Shown here: piece by piece, positions 1 through 8,407 of the stretch
Numbering within the stretch: position 1 is the first letter of the stretch
Layout of the letters: each line of letters opens with the position of its first letter
NCBI GenBank assembly: GCA_947384955.1
Contig: CANDJC010000021.1
Location: 1 to 48,652 of the forward strand
DNA length: 48,652 nt
Direction: 5' to 3'
Source of the DNA: an uncultured Eubacterium sp.
GTDB lineage: Bacteria; Bacillota; Clostridia; Lachnospirales; Lachnospiraceae
Notes under the pieces: generated by a model
Databases searched by the model: none
What the model was told of the DNA's origin: nothing
The model's input: only the letters and a program-made list of their open reading frames with translations
Program-made: the position numbers and the translations under genes

Positions 1-286
1 CTGGCCTTCTGCCAGCAGCTACCGGTGCCGCTTCGGCTTCGCCGCCTGGTTTTTGAGCAGAATGCTAAGGGATTCTAAACATTCCTCCGATGTCCCAGGA
101 ATCCGGTGCATCTTCCCGTCACCCGGCTGGTTTTCATAAGTTTTACTTTTTATTTCTCTGATTACGGCAAAAATGCAAGGCATGGCAAACGCCGCGCCCC
201 GCATTTCTTTCTCGTTTTAATGTTTTATGAATCTTCTGTTCTGACTTTTTGGGTCACCTTTGCTTCTCATACAGATTATTGTTTTA
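1..286. other. Region beyond the 3' end of the fla/che run, no confident gene
   Basis: No gene is supported here. A 61-codon minus-strand frame (19-204) exists but has only a weak purine stretch before its ATG and no family I recognise. There is no GC-rich hairpin with a T-run just past the last fla/che gene, so no terminator is visible for that operon. Positions 1-15 form a small CTGGC/GCCAG hairpin. The stretch around 50-130 loosely resembles the right-hand end of the 280-bp repeat family found elsewhere in the window, but too weakly to call a copy. Confidence 0.4.
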
Positions 287-1084
287 TTATCTGGTCGTTA
301 GTATCTGCGCAATCTTCTTAAAATCCGCTCCCTTTGGAATCTTGTGCGTTCCTGGCTGCAGTTTATTATCATAATCATGCGCTCCCAGATAAGAATTGAA
401 TTCATCGGCACTTTCTACCAGTCCCGCATCGAACACCTTTGCAGAGACCATGCGCGACACATCTCCTGACTCAATTGTAATGATAACCTCATCATCGGAA
501 GCGCCGTTTCCAGAAGGCTTGTCGTCTTCTGAAGGTTTCTTATTATCGGAAGGCTTGTCCCCTTCCGCTTTATCTGAAGACGGTTTTTTGTCACCAGAAT
601 CTTTGTCATCCGAAGTTTTATCTTTTGAAGTTTTATCATTCGAAGTTCCGTTATTCGAAGTTTTATCTTTTGAAGCTTTATCATTCGAAGTTTTATTTTC
701 TGAAGCTTCGTTATCCGAAGTTTTATCACCGGAAGATTTATCGCTGCTGTTTCCTGACGCTCCGTCATCATCTGTTTTGCTGACTGACGGCTCTTCCCCG
801 GCATTATCATCTGCTTTTGTATCCGTATCCGGGCTGAGTGCATCGTCATCTGTATTTTGGCCGTCATCTGTTCCGCTTTCTAAATCTGCGGCTGTCATGT
901 CCGGCTGCTGCAGGTCCGCGAGGGTTCCGGGACCGTTTTCTTCCATAATCATGCCAAGCTTCATGGCCCGTCTTATGACTTCTTCATCGGATATATTATC
1001 CTGAAACAGAAAAGCAACAGACAGAATCAGCGTTGCCACAATCACACCGATTCCGGCTCCGCGTAAATAATATTTGAATCTCAT
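287..1084 (-). CDS. Membrane protein with MltG/YceG-type LysM-like C-terminus, no catalytic domain
   Basis: This is a 265-residue protein and the last gene of the fla/che run. It has a single N-terminal membrane segment (about residues 10-28), then a long Ser/Thr/Asp/Lys-rich linker built on a five-residue repeat, and a C-terminal ~65-residue domain resembling the LysM-like module preceding the catalytic part of MltG/YceG endolytic transglycosylases (patterns such as LQPGTHKIPKG and KKIAQILT). The catalytic domain is absent, so I infer a peptidoglycan-associated anchor rather than an enzyme. ATG at 1084 is chosen because AAGGAG lies about 10 bases upstream; the in-frame TTG at 1093 sits almost on that site. 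The gene starts 5 bases after the DUF6115 stop, so it is cotranscribed. Confidence 0.8.
   Translation of the reverse strand: MRFKYYLRGAGIGVIVATLILSVAFLFQDNISDEEVIRRAMKLGMIMEENGPGTLADLQQPDMTAADLESGTDDGQNTDDDALSPDTDTKADDNAGEEPSVSKTDDDGASGNSSDKSSGDKTSDNEASENKTSNDKASKDKTSNNGTSNDKTSKDKTSDDKDSGDKKPSSDKAEGDKPSDNKKPSEDDKPSGNGASDDEVIITIESGDVSRMVSAKVFDAGLVESADEFNSYLGAHDYDNKLQPGTHKIPKGADFKKIAQILTTR
612..746. repeat. 15-bp in-frame tandem repeat in the linker of the MltG-like gene
   Basis: The tetranucleotide GAAG recurs exactly every 15 bases at 612, 627, 642, 657, 672, 687, 702, 717 and 732, within imperfect 15-bp units. The period is five codons, so copy-number change would lengthen or shorten the KTSxD-type linker without shifting frame. 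Confidence 0.9.
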
Positions 1085-1089
1085 CTGAA

Positions 1090-1824
1090 TCAATCTCCTT
1101 TGTAAAGTCCCAGAATCAATCGTACTTCTCCTACGCCGAGTCCGAGTTTCTTTGCGATTGCAACCGAATCTCTTCCTTCTTCATAAAGGCGCAGAATTTC
1201 ATCACGGACATTTACTTCCTCTTCTGTTTCCGGCACGGTGCCTGCCTGTGTCTTTTGCTCAGCTGCTTTAGCGGTATCTGTATCGGCTGCCGGGGCTGCC
1301 GGCGCAAGCTGCTTTTCTGCCAGAACGGTCGGGGCTGCTGACGGCTCCGGCTGTTTTGGTTCTGGCGGCTTTTGATTTTTCAGCTGGCTGATATAGTAAT
1401 TTGTCATCTCCTCTTCCTGAGATTTAAAATCCTGCAAGTGCTGGGTCAGTTCAGAAGTAAAATCTGTCAGTTCCGTATGCTTGTCATTGAGCATGCTGTA
1501 TAAAAACATAATCTCATTATGAGTCTTATTCATTTTCTCTATTACCGTATCAGAATATTCATTGATTGCCATAATTTTTTCATTTGTCTGCTTTTCTAAT
1601 GACCGTTCTGTTTTTTCTTTGCTGGCATCAATCGTATCTTCCACAATATCCACAACCCGCTGCCTGGATTTATCCAGTTCATGTTCGAGCATGACGCTCA
1701 TTTCTTCCTTACTCAGTTCTGAAATATGCTCAAGTTCATCCGGAGACAGCTTTTCTGTCACCCAGAAGCTCGCCAGAATGAATACCATTCCGACAATAAT
1801 TAATATAATCTCTATGAACGTCAT
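1090..1824 (-). CDS. DUF6115 membrane-anchored coiled-coil protein with HTH-like C-terminus
   Basis: The protein has 244 residues. It has one N-terminal membrane segment (about residues 3-22), a long charged coiled-coil region (about 30-150), a Pro/Ala/Thr-rich linker, and a conserved C-terminus (about 205-244: NVRDEILRLYEEG followed by VAIAKKLGLGVGEVRLILG) that looks like a helix-turn-helix. This matches the DUF6115 family that commonly sits near sigD in clostridial flagellar operons. Function is unknown; a membrane-tethered DNA- or protein-binding helix-turn-helix is my inference. The ATG at 1824 has only a weak AGAGG upstream. It lies 18 bases after the preceding small gene. Confidence 0.8.
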   Translation of the reverse strand: MTFIEIILIIVGMVFILASFWVTEKLSPDELEHISELSKEEMSVMLEHELDKSRQRVVDIVEDTIDASKEKTERSLEKQTNEKIMAINEYSDTVIEKMNKTHNEIMFLYSMLNDKHTELTDFTSELTQHLQDFKSQEEEMTNYYISQLKNQKPPEPKQPEPSAAPTVLAEKQLAPAAPAADTDTAKAAEQKTQAGTVPETEEEVNVRDEILRLYEEGRDSVAIAKKLGLGVGEVRLILGLYKGD

Positions 1825-1842
1825 TCACACAACCTCTGCATC

Positions 1843-2169
1843 TCATATTTTAATATCAAAACCGCCGGACATTGTCATTTTGATTTTTACGCTGCCGTCC
1901 GGCAGATTTTCCTGTTTCTTTTTTTTCTTTTTCCTGCGCTGGTCCTCGTATTCATTAGAGCCTTTTTCTTTTGCGTCGAATTTTTTCTGTTCGTTATCCG
2001 CGTTATCTTTTTTATGAACCTCCTGCGCCTGGCTCTGTTCCTTTTGCTGTTCCTGAATCTGAATATGCTGCTGTTCCACTGCGGGCTTTTGGTTTTCCTG
2101 ATGCCTGATTGTACTTACATCCTGTGTGTTTTGTATCATTCCGTTTAAATGAACCGGACGTACCGTCAT
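1843..2169 (-). CDS. Small highly charged Gln/Lys-rich protein of unknown function
   Basis: The protein has 108 residues and no signal peptide or membrane segment. The middle is rich in Gln, Glu and Lys (about 25-80), a run of lysines follows at about 79-86, and a short hydrophobic/Gly C-terminus (SVKIKMTMSGGFDIKI) may be a folded strand pair. I recognise no domain. A GAAGGTGAAGG purine stretch precedes the ATG. It sits 21 bases after sigD and 18 before the DUF6115 gene, so it is part of the fla/che transcript; position suggests an accessory role, but nothing in the sequence defines it. Confidence 0.7.
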   Translation of the reverse strand: MTVRPVHLNGMIQNTQDVSTIRHQENQKPAVEQQHIQIQEQQKEQSQAQEVHKKDNADNEQKKFDAKEKGSNEYEDQRRKKKKKKQENLPDGSVKIKMTMSGGFDIKI

Positions 2170-2190
2170 GCCTTCACCTTCTTTTTTCTG

Positions 2191-2958
2191 TTATTTTCGA
2201 ATCATAATTTCCATATAAGGGCCCATCGTTCTCTGCATTTTTGATAAAGCCTTTGTATGCAGCTGGGATATCCTCGACTCCGATACTTCTAACACTCTGC
2301 TGATTTCTTTCAGTGTCAGATCTTCATAATAGTATAATAAGATTACTTTTTTTTCTTTTTCGGTAAGCTGCTCCATTGCTTTTTGCAGCATTTCCTTTAA
2401 CTCTGTCTCCTGTACCTGTTCCTCCGGCTGAATAAAATGGGAATTATGCCTGGCATCCATCACAGGCTCGGTTCCCTGCTCGATAAATTCATTTAAAGAT
2501 ACGACATTCGTAACTTTCAGCTGTGACTGCCACTCCTGCAGCTCGTTTTCCGATAAGCCGAGCTCGCTGGCTACCTCTTCGTCTAACGCGGTTTTGCCTG
2601 TCTGCATTTCCACACGCTTAATGGCCTCATCGATTTTTTTCTGTTTCTGACGGACGGTCCGCGGAATCCAGTCCATTTTCCGAATCTGGTCTAATATCGC
2701 TCCGCGTATCCGGAGGCTTGCATAGGTCTCAAACTTTACTTCCTTGTCCGTATCAAATTTATCAATCGCATCAATCAGCCCGAAGACTCCGTAGCTTACT
2801 AAATCGTCATATTCCACATTGTAGCCAAGGTACATGCTCAGCCTTCCTGCAACAACCCTGACAAGAGGCGCATATTCCAGAATAATCTGTTCTCTCAGCT
2901 CCGGCGTCTGTCTGGCCTGATACATTTCCCAAAGCTTTTCTTTTGAAACTTTACCCAT
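2191..2958 (-). CDS. sigD: RNA polymerase sigma factor for flagellar/motility genes (sigma-D/FliA family)
   Basis: This 255-residue group 3 sigma-70 factor has region 2 at about residues 20-95 (EYDDLVSYGVFGLIDAIDKF and FETYASLRIRGAILDQIR), region 3 at about 100-160, and region 4 near the C-terminus with the helix-turn-helix LTLKEISRVLEVSESRISQL. The FliA/SigD family directs RNA polymerase to late flagellar, chemotaxis and autolysin promoters. The start ATG has GGAGG 5 bases upstream. Being near the end of the fla/che run, its level should depend on full-length transcription, as known for B. subtilis sigD. No FlgM anti-sigma gene lies in the window. Confidence 0.97.
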   Translation of the reverse strand: MGKVSKEKLWEMYQARQTPELREQIILEYAPLVRVVAGRLSMYLGYNVEYDDLVSYGVFGLIDAIDKFDTDKEVKFETYASLRIRGAILDQIRKMDWIPRTVRQKQKKIDEAIKRVEMQTGKTALDEEVASELGLSENELQEWQSQLKVTNVVSLNEFIEQGTEPVMDARHNSHFIQPEEQVQETELKEMLQKAMEQLTEKEKKVILLYYYEDLTLKEISRVLEVSESRISQLHTKALSKMQRTMGPYMEIMIRK

Positions 2959-2987
2959 TTAAACCTCCAGACAATTCCTTATTACTA

Positions 2988-3260
2988 TCAGCTTTCCTTA
3001 TCTTCCTCAATAAATTCCATATCCTCAATAATTTCCCCGTCAGCGAATCCTAAATCCTGTGCCGTAAATTCCTCGTCCATCACAGACATATTTTTATCCA
3101 GAATGAGCTTGATTACACATCCCAGCAGAAAAAATCCGATTAATACAAAAAACATCGCACGGATTAAAAAGGAAAGGCTGAAATCATTAATATACGAAAT
3201 GATGCACATTGCAAAAGCTGCTGTCAGTGTCACCAGTGCAGGAATTTGTTTTGTTTTCAT
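2988..3260 (-). CDS. Small two-helix membrane protein between cheD and sigD
   Basis: The protein has 90 residues. Two hydrophobic segments (about 8-26 and 32-53) are followed by an acidic tail ending in EEDKES, which suggests a small inner-membrane protein with a cytoplasmic acidic C-terminus. I recognise no family. GGGGG lies 6 bases before the ATG, and gaps to neighbours are short (18 and 29 bases), so it is cotranscribed with cheD and sigD. Its role in motility is unknown. Confidence 0.75.
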   Translation of the reverse strand: MKTKQIPALVTLTAAFAMCIISYINDFSLSFLIRAMFFVLIGFFLLGCVIKLILDKNMSVMDEEFTAQDLGFADGEIIEDMEFIEEDKES

Positions 3261-3278
3261 AGAATTCCCCCAGTATGC

Positions 3279-3761
3279 TCAAATTATTTTCAGCGGCTTG
3301 CCCACTGATTTTATGTAATATTCTCCCGTATCACAGTGAAGCTCTACGGTCCGCCCGTAATTAAGGCCGGTATCCTCTGCAATCAGCCGGATTCCCAGCT
3401 CTCTTAATTTCTTCTTGGATGCCAGTGCATTTTTATCTCCGATACTGCCAATCGCTCCTCCGGACACTTCAAACATTTTCGCGCCCCCTGCGATTTTTGC
3501 CACCAGACGCCCCTTGTTTGCACCTGCCCTTACCATGCGGTGCACCAGCTCTGTAATGCCGGTATCCGCAAATTTTGCTATGTTGGCATTATTTCTGATC
3601 TGGGTACTGTCAGGAAGCATGATGTGCGCCAGACCGCCTATTTTTGTAACCGGGTCGTAAAGTGCGATTCCGATACAGGAGCCAAGCCCCAGTGTGGTAA
3701 TCGCATCCGGACTTTTGCATATGTTTAAGTCCGCCATTCCAACTTTTATCATCCGACTCAT
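3279..3761 (-). CDS. cheD: Chemoreceptor glutamine deamidase CheD
   Basis: The protein has 160 residues, the usual CheD size. CheD deamidates specific glutamines of chemoreceptors and, in B. subtilis-type systems, binds CheC to raise its CheY-P phosphatase activity. The catalytic Cys is in GLGSCIGIALYDP (about residues 25-37) and the His in GGLAHIMLP (about 42-50); a conserved Gly-rich segment with GGAKMF follows. The ATG at 3761 has GGGAG 8 bases upstream; an ATG three codons later is possible. Directly follows cheC, consistent with their known interaction. Confidence 0.96.
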   Translation of the reverse strand: MSRMIKVGMADLNICKSPDAITTLGLGSCIGIALYDPVTKIGGLAHIMLPDSTQIRNNANIAKFADTGITELVHRMVRAGANKGRLVAKIAGGAKMFEVSGGAIGSIGDKNALASKKKLRELGIRLIAEDTGLNYGRTVELHCDTGEYYIKSVGKPLKII

Positions 3762-3794
3762 CTGTTAAACTCCCATCCTGCGAATAGTTTATAT

Positions 3795-4415
3795 TTATAG
3801 CATGATTCCTAAAGATGTCAAAATCTTGTCGTAAGAATCCAGCTCCGGTAAAAGTATAAAATATCCCTGAAGCATGGTTTCGCCTCCAAATGATGTTTCT
3901 ATTAACAGTGCATTATCGCCAAACTGACCGAACTGAATTGCCGGAATGCTTAAAATTGCTCCCGCCATATCAATCGATATATAAGGAACCGTCGGTGAAA
4001 TATTAAGCCCGGTCATGCCAGACAGCGCAGATAAATAAGAGCCCGCAATAATATTTCCGATTTCCTTCATTGCAGATAAATCCATTTCGTCAAATGGTTC
4101 TCTGTAATCCATGCTCCTTCCCATCAAAAGATTGACCAGAACATGTGCGGCATCCATTTTCAAAAGAAACATAAGGCTGCCCTCGATATCGTTCTGCACA
4201 CCCAGATAAATACCGGCTATTTCTTCTTCTTCAGACCCGATTGCCGTATTCAGCTCCTGAACCGGCATCAGCTTGACATTCGGTACTTCCATATTTATTT
4301 TAATATTCAGCAGGGTAGCAATCGCAGTCGTTGCATTCCCTGCCCCGATATTCCCGATTTCCTTTAGTACATCAAAATACATGCTGTTTATTTCGTCAAA
4401 TGTAAATTTGCCCAT
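3795..4415 (-). CDS. cheC: CheY-P phosphatase CheC
   Basis: The protein has 206 residues. Two CheC-type phosphatase helices are present, EIGNIGAGNATTA at about residues 16-28 and EIGNIIAGSYLSA at about 116-128, each with the Glu and Asn that position water on phospho-CheY. CheC removes phosphate from CheY and is activated by CheD, whose gene is next. The start has GGGAGAGG 3-9 bases upstream. It is preceded by an 184-base gap after cheW that holds several hairpins, so its expression may be uncoupled from cheA/cheW. Confidence 0.95.
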   Translation of the reverse strand: MGKFTFDEINSMYFDVLKEIGNIGAGNATTAIATLLNIKINMEVPNVKLMPVQELNTAIGSEEEEIAGIYLGVQNDIEGSLMFLLKMDAAHVLVNLLMGRSMDYREPFDEMDLSAMKEIGNIIAGSYLSALSGMTGLNISPTVPYISIDMAGAILSIPAIQFGQFGDNALLIETSFGGETMLQGYFILLPELDSYDKILTSLGIML

Positions 4416-4471
4416 ATACCTCTCCCTGTATATTATTTCAAATCTATCTGAACATTATGATACATATAAGA

Positions 4472-4577
4472 TATAGTGAGACTCACAAAACAGCCTCACT
4501 ATACCTAATACCCTGCAGCAGCTTCCTTAAACCGCTGCGCATCAGTCCATGCAGACCCGTGCATGATGAATTGATGC
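4472..4577 (-). promoter_or_regulatory. Three consecutive hairpins in the cheW-cheC gap
   Basis: Reading the minus strand from cheW toward cheC, three potential stems follow each other: GCATCA/TGATGC enclosing a CATGCA/TGCATG inner stem (4539-4577), GCAGC/GCTGC near 4515-4538, and TATAGTGAG/CTCACTATA (4472-4480 with 4495-4503). None is followed by a T-run on the minus strand, so they are not typical terminators. They could be RNA processing or stability elements within the operon mRNA (inference). Confidence 0.5.
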
Positions 4578-4599
4578 CTCACTGCCATTATGCATTTTT

Positions 4600-5055
4600 C
4601 TATACAACCTCGTGTTCATCAATAATCGCATTGATATCAAACAAAGACACAAGCTCTTCTCCGTTTTTGCCAATGCCGTTAATGAACATTTCCTTGCCTT
4701 CTCTGTGAGACAGTTTGTCTATCTCGCTTGTTCCAAGATTGATAACTTCTTTTACCTCGTCCACAACAATGCCCAGTGCATCCTTCTGTTCGAATTTCAA
4801 AATGATAATCCTTGATGCCCCTGTGTATACATCATCCTCCAGTCCCATTTTCCTGCGGATGCTCATAACAGGAATGACCTCGCCGCGCAGATTGATGACG
4901 CCTTTAAAATAAAACTGTGCGGTCGGTACCCTGGTAATTTTCTGCATCCTTACAATATTATCGATAAAGCTGATATCGATTCCATACTGCTCACTGCCGA
5001 TTTTTACAACAATGTACTGTTTTTTTGTCTCTTCGACGGTTTCTATATATTCCAT
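4600..5055 (-). CDS. cheW: Chemotaxis coupling protein CheW
   Basis: The protein has 151 residues and a single CheW-like SH3-type domain across nearly the full length (VVKIGSEQYGIDISFIDNIVR; FKGVINLRGEVIPVMSIR; VDEVKEVINL). CheW links chemoreceptors to the kinase CheA in the polar signalling array. GGGAGGTG precedes the ATG, a strong ribosome site. It is 13 bases downstream of cheA, so the two are cotranscribed. Confidence 0.97.
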   Translation of the reverse strand: MEYIETVEETKKQYIVVKIGSEQYGIDISFIDNIVRMQKITRVPTAQFYFKGVINLRGEVIPVMSIRRKMGLEDDVYTGASRIIILKFEQKDALGIVVDEVKEVINLGTSEIDKLSHREGKEMFINGIGKNGEELVSLFDINAIIDEHEVV

Positions 5056-5068
5056 AACGGCACCTCCC

Positions 5069-7186
5069 TTACATTAAAGTATTTACATCCAGAATCAGCG
5101 CGATTTCGCCGTCGCCAAGTATCGTTGCACCGCTTATGATTTTGCTGTTGCTGATAAACTTGCCGAGCGATTTGATAACAATTTCCTGCTGTCCTAACAG
5201 GTTATCCACTACAAGCCCGGCCTGTTTTTCGCCCTTGTTTACAATTACGACCGTAAGGCTTTCCGGGGCAACCTCCGGCTCCTCAATATCCAGAATCTGA
5301 TTCAGACGAATCAGCGGAATTACATTGCCGCGCAGATTAATGACTTCTTCTGCCTGTACATACTTAATGTCGGATACCGATACATCTTCAATCGTAATGA
5401 TAGAGCCTAAGGCAATCGCAAACAGTTCATGATGCACTTCTACTAAAAGGGCCTGAATAATTGCCAGTGTCAGCGGCAGGCGTACGGTAAAAGTCGAGCC
5501 TTCGCCCAGCTTGCTCTTAACTTCTACATCTCCGCCCAGTGTCTCGATATTTGATTTTACAACATCTAAGCCTACGCCTCTGCCGGATACGTCCGTAATC
5601 TTTTTCGCCATGGAAAAACTCGGCATAAACAGAAAATCGATGATTTCCTTCTGGCTCAGGCTTTCTGCCTGTTCCGGCGTTACAAGTCCCCGTTCAATCG
5701 CTTTTTGCTTTACGGTTTCTGTATCAATGCCGTTGCCGTCGTCGCCGACCTCGATAACGACATTATTGCCTTCCTGATATGCCTTTAAGGTAATGGAGCC
5801 GACCTCCGGCTTGCCTCTTTCTTTACGAAGCTCCGCGCTTTCCAGTCCGTGGTCTGCGGAATTGCGCAGAAGATGCTGCAGCGGGTCGCCAATCTGGTCC
5901 ACAACGGTCCGGTCTAATTCTGTGTCTTCACCGGACATAAACAGTTCCATTTTTTTATCCAGCTTACGGGAAAGGTCACGAATCATGCGCGGGAATTTTG
6001 CTACCACGCTTTCAATCGGAACCATCCTCGCTTTCATGACAGATTCATGCAGGCTGGTCGTAATCCGTTCCAGATATTCAATCTGGTCGCGGAACGACTG
6101 GCTCTGCGTCCCGTCGCCGGAATCGCTGGAGCTGATGGAAACAAGGCTGTTCTTTGCAATAATCAGCTCGCTGACCTGATTCATTAAAGCATCCAGTTTT
6201 TCAATATCTACACGTACGGTACGGTTTGCGACAGGTTTATTAATCGGTTTGCCTTTTGCCGCCGAAGTGCCGGATGTTTTTGCCTGGTCTTCTTTTGCAG
6301 GCGCTGCCGCCGGAACCGGTGCCGGAACATTCTGCTCCAAAGCCTGTTTTTCCTCTTCGGCTTCTTTCCCGCTATGGTTTTCGATTAAAGTCTCATATTT
6401 CAGCTGCTCGCATAAAACTTCGTCAATTTCAGAAACGGCTTTTGCGGCAGAGATAAATTTATCTGCTCCTTCTTCATCGGAGGATGCAAAAAAGCTGAAT
6501 TCCAGCTCAAACTTTTCGTCTTCAATATCCTGTACGCTCGGATGATAAACTAAAATTTCTCCGAATTCTTCGACTGCCTTAAATACAAGAAATGCCCTTG
6601 CTGCTTTTAACAGACAGTCCTTATGCACATAAACTGTAAACCCGAACAGGACTTTCCCGCTGTCTTCCGCGTTTTTCAGATGCTCGCGGTCATCCTCTGA
6701 CAGTGTAAGCGTAAGGAATTTCTTCTCATATCCGCCTTCCTTAGCCGCTTCCTGCCCTGCATCAGGCTCTTCCTTAGCCGCTTCCTTAGGAGCAGGCGCG
6801 GCGTCTCCTTTCAAAATACCGTTTAATGCTGTAATAATTCCTTCGTTATCGTTTGTACCTTCGTCAGAAGTCTCTTTAATGATGTTCAGATAGCCCTCAA
6901 TTGCGTCCAGGCACTGAAACAGCACATCAATAATATCCCCGTTTACTTTAATCTTATCATTACGCACTTCCTGAAATACATTTTCCATGTCATGCGTTAA
7001 ATGCTGCATCCTTTTAAAGCCCATCGTACCAGCCATGCCTTTTAACGAATGAGCCGCCCGAAAGATTTCATTAATGACGTCATGGTCTTCCGGCTCATTT
7101 TCCAGTGCCATGATGTTATCGCTCAGGCTCTGGATATGTTCTGCTGTTTCATCAATAAAAATCTCTAAATACTGACTTACATCCAT
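5069..7186 (-). CDS. cheA: Chemotaxis sensor histidine kinase CheA
   Basis: The protein has 705 residues with the full CheA layout: an Hpt domain with the phosphorylated His at about 46 (RAAHSLKGMAGTMG), a CheY-binding P2-type region (about 155-260), a low-complexity Ala/Glu linker, a dimerisation domain (about 325-390), the ATP-binding domain with N-box HLLRNSADHGLE (about 438-449), G1 GDDGNGID (about 484) and G2 GRGVGLDVV (about 538), and a C-terminal CheW-like domain (about 570-705). It autophosphorylates and hands phosphate to CheY and CheB. All key ATP-binding motifs are intact. Confidence 0.98.
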   Translation of the reverse strand: MDVSQYLEIFIDETAEHIQSLSDNIMALENEPEDHDVINEIFRAAHSLKGMAGTMGFKRMQHLTHDMENVFQEVRNDKIKVNGDIIDVLFQCLDAIEGYLNIIKETSDEGTNDNEGIITALNGILKGDAAPAPKEAAKEEPDAGQEAAKEGGYEKKFLTLTLSEDDREHLKNAEDSGKVLFGFTVYVHKDCLLKAARAFLVFKAVEEFGEILVYHPSVQDIEDEKFELEFSFFASSDEEGADKFISAAKAVSEIDEVLCEQLKYETLIENHSGKEAEEEKQALEQNVPAPVPAAAPAKEDQAKTSGTSAAKGKPINKPVANRTVRVDIEKLDALMNQVSELIIAKNSLVSISSSDSGDGTQSQSFRDQIEYLERITTSLHESVMKARMVPIESVVAKFPRMIRDLSRKLDKKMELFMSGEDTELDRTVVDQIGDPLQHLLRNSADHGLESAELRKERGKPEVGSITLKAYQEGNNVVIEVGDDGNGIDTETVKQKAIERGLVTPEQAESLSQKEIIDFLFMPSFSMAKKITDVSGRGVGLDVVKSNIETLGGDVEVKSKLGEGSTFTVRLPLTLAIIQALLVEVHHELFAIALGSIITIEDVSVSDIKYVQAEEVINLRGNVIPLIRLNQILDIEEPEVAPESLTVVIVNKGEKQAGLVVDNLLGQQEIVIKSLGKFISNSKIISGATILGDGEIALILDVNTLM

Positions 7187-7187
7187 C

Positions 7188-8330
7188 TCATTTTACCCCC
7201 ACTTGATTAATTATACTTTTGGAAACATTCGTAAGCGGCACTACTTCATCGACAAGCCCTGTTTCTGCAATCGCTTTTGGCATGCCATATACAACACAAG
7301 TAGGTTCATCCTGGGCAATGACATAAATCGGTTTTGCCCGGTTCAGTTCGCGTATTCCTTCTGTACCGTCTGCACCCATGCCTGTAAGTACCACACAGAC
7401 AATCTGGTCATAAGATGATTTCTTCAAAGACTTATACATCACATTGGCACACGGGCGGAGTCCGCCGATTGCAGGCGCATCTGACAGATGTATTTTATGT
7501 GTCCCGTCTTTGGCTGCTACCACCTCTAAATGGAAGCCGCCCGGAGCTACATATACCCAGCCGTTTCTTAAAACATCATTTTCCTCAGCTTCTTTGACTC
7601 TGACCTTGCTCAGCTCATTTAAGCGCTCTGCCATTGATTTCGTAAACCCCGTCGGCATATGCTGCACCAGTACCATAGGCGCATCCATATTCCTGTCCAG
7701 ATACGGAATCACGCTCTGCAGCGACTTCGGTCCTCCGGTAGAGCACGCCAGTGCAACCAGCTTCTTATTTCCTCCTGCCGAAAGCTTTTTGACAGCGGCT
7801 TTCGGTGCCTGCGCACCGCTCGTGCGCGAGGATACTGCCGATACCGCAGCGGACGCGCTTGCGGCTGCGGCGGCCGCCGATTTTGCCGGCGATACGGCTG
7901 AGCCTGACAGCGGCGATATCCGCGGCTTTGGCTGGCCTAACACAGAATTCAGAATGGCCGTTATTTCACCGCGAAACCGAAGGCCTTTCGCTTCGATGAT
8001 ATTTTCCGGCTTTGTCACAAAGTCAATCGCGCCGTATTCCATAGCCTGTATCGTAATCTTTGCATCTTCTTTTGCCAGGGAACTGACAACAATTACCGTA
8101 GCACGAATATTCTCTTTTTGCAATTTCTGCAGAAGCTCCAGCCCATTCATCCTTGGCATGTTAATGTCCAAAAGCACAGCATCGTATTTGTTTTTCTTGA
8201 TTTTATCATATGCTTCCAGACCATCCCTGCATGTATCTGCTGCTTCATACTCATTACTTGTATTGATTATATCACAGATAGCTCTTCTCATGAGTGCAGA
8301 GTCATCTACTACTAAAATATTTTTTTTCAT
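7188..8330 (-). CDS. cheB: Receptor methylesterase/deamidase response regulator CheB
   Basis: The protein has 380 residues. The N-terminal receiver has acidic residues D9/D10 and phosphoacceptor D55 (AVLLDINMPRMNG). An unusually Ala/Ser-rich linker (about 140-185) leads to the CheB methylesterase domain with catalytic Ser in ALACSTGGPKSL, His in VLVQHMPTGF and Asp in VLTGMGADGTEGI. CheB removes methyl groups from chemoreceptors when phosphorylated by CheA. The partner methyltransferase CheR is not in the window. The ribosome site is weak (GAGAAAGAAG). It lies 77 bases after flhG and 1 base before cheA. Confidence 0.97.
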   Translation of the reverse strand: MKKNILVVDDSALMRRAICDIINTSNEYEAADTCRDGLEAYDKIKKNKYDAVLLDINMPRMNGLELLQKLQKENIRATVIVVSSLAKEDAKITIQAMEYGAIDFVTKPENIIEAKGLRFRGEITAILNSVLGQPKPRISPLSGSAVSPAKSAAAAAASASAAVSAVSSRTSGAQAPKAAVKKLSAGGNKKLVALACSTGGPKSLQSVIPYLDRNMDAPMVLVQHMPTGFTKSMAERLNELSKVRVKEAEENDVLRNGWVYVAPGGFHLEVVAAKDGTHKIHLSDAPAIGGLRPCANVMYKSLKKSSYDQIVCVVLTGMGADGTEGIRELNRAKPIYVIAQDEPTCVVYGMPKAIAETGLVDEVVPLTNVSKSIINQVGVK

Positions 8331-8407
8331 AACGCATCAGGACTTCTTTCTCTCATTCTATATTTACGTTCTTCATTCAAATATACCGGAGCATTTCCTC
8401 CTGCAAA

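Noticed and set aside
19-204. 61-codon minus-strand frame beyond the operon end
   Set aside because: No family, only a weak ribosome site, and partial resemblance of the area to a decayed repeat; not enough to call a gene.
396-1004. Plus-strand frame of 202 codons rich in Ser/Glu/Leu
   Set aside because: It is the mirror of the 15-bp repeat in the MltG-like gene; the minus-strand gene has a family match, ribosome site and operon context.
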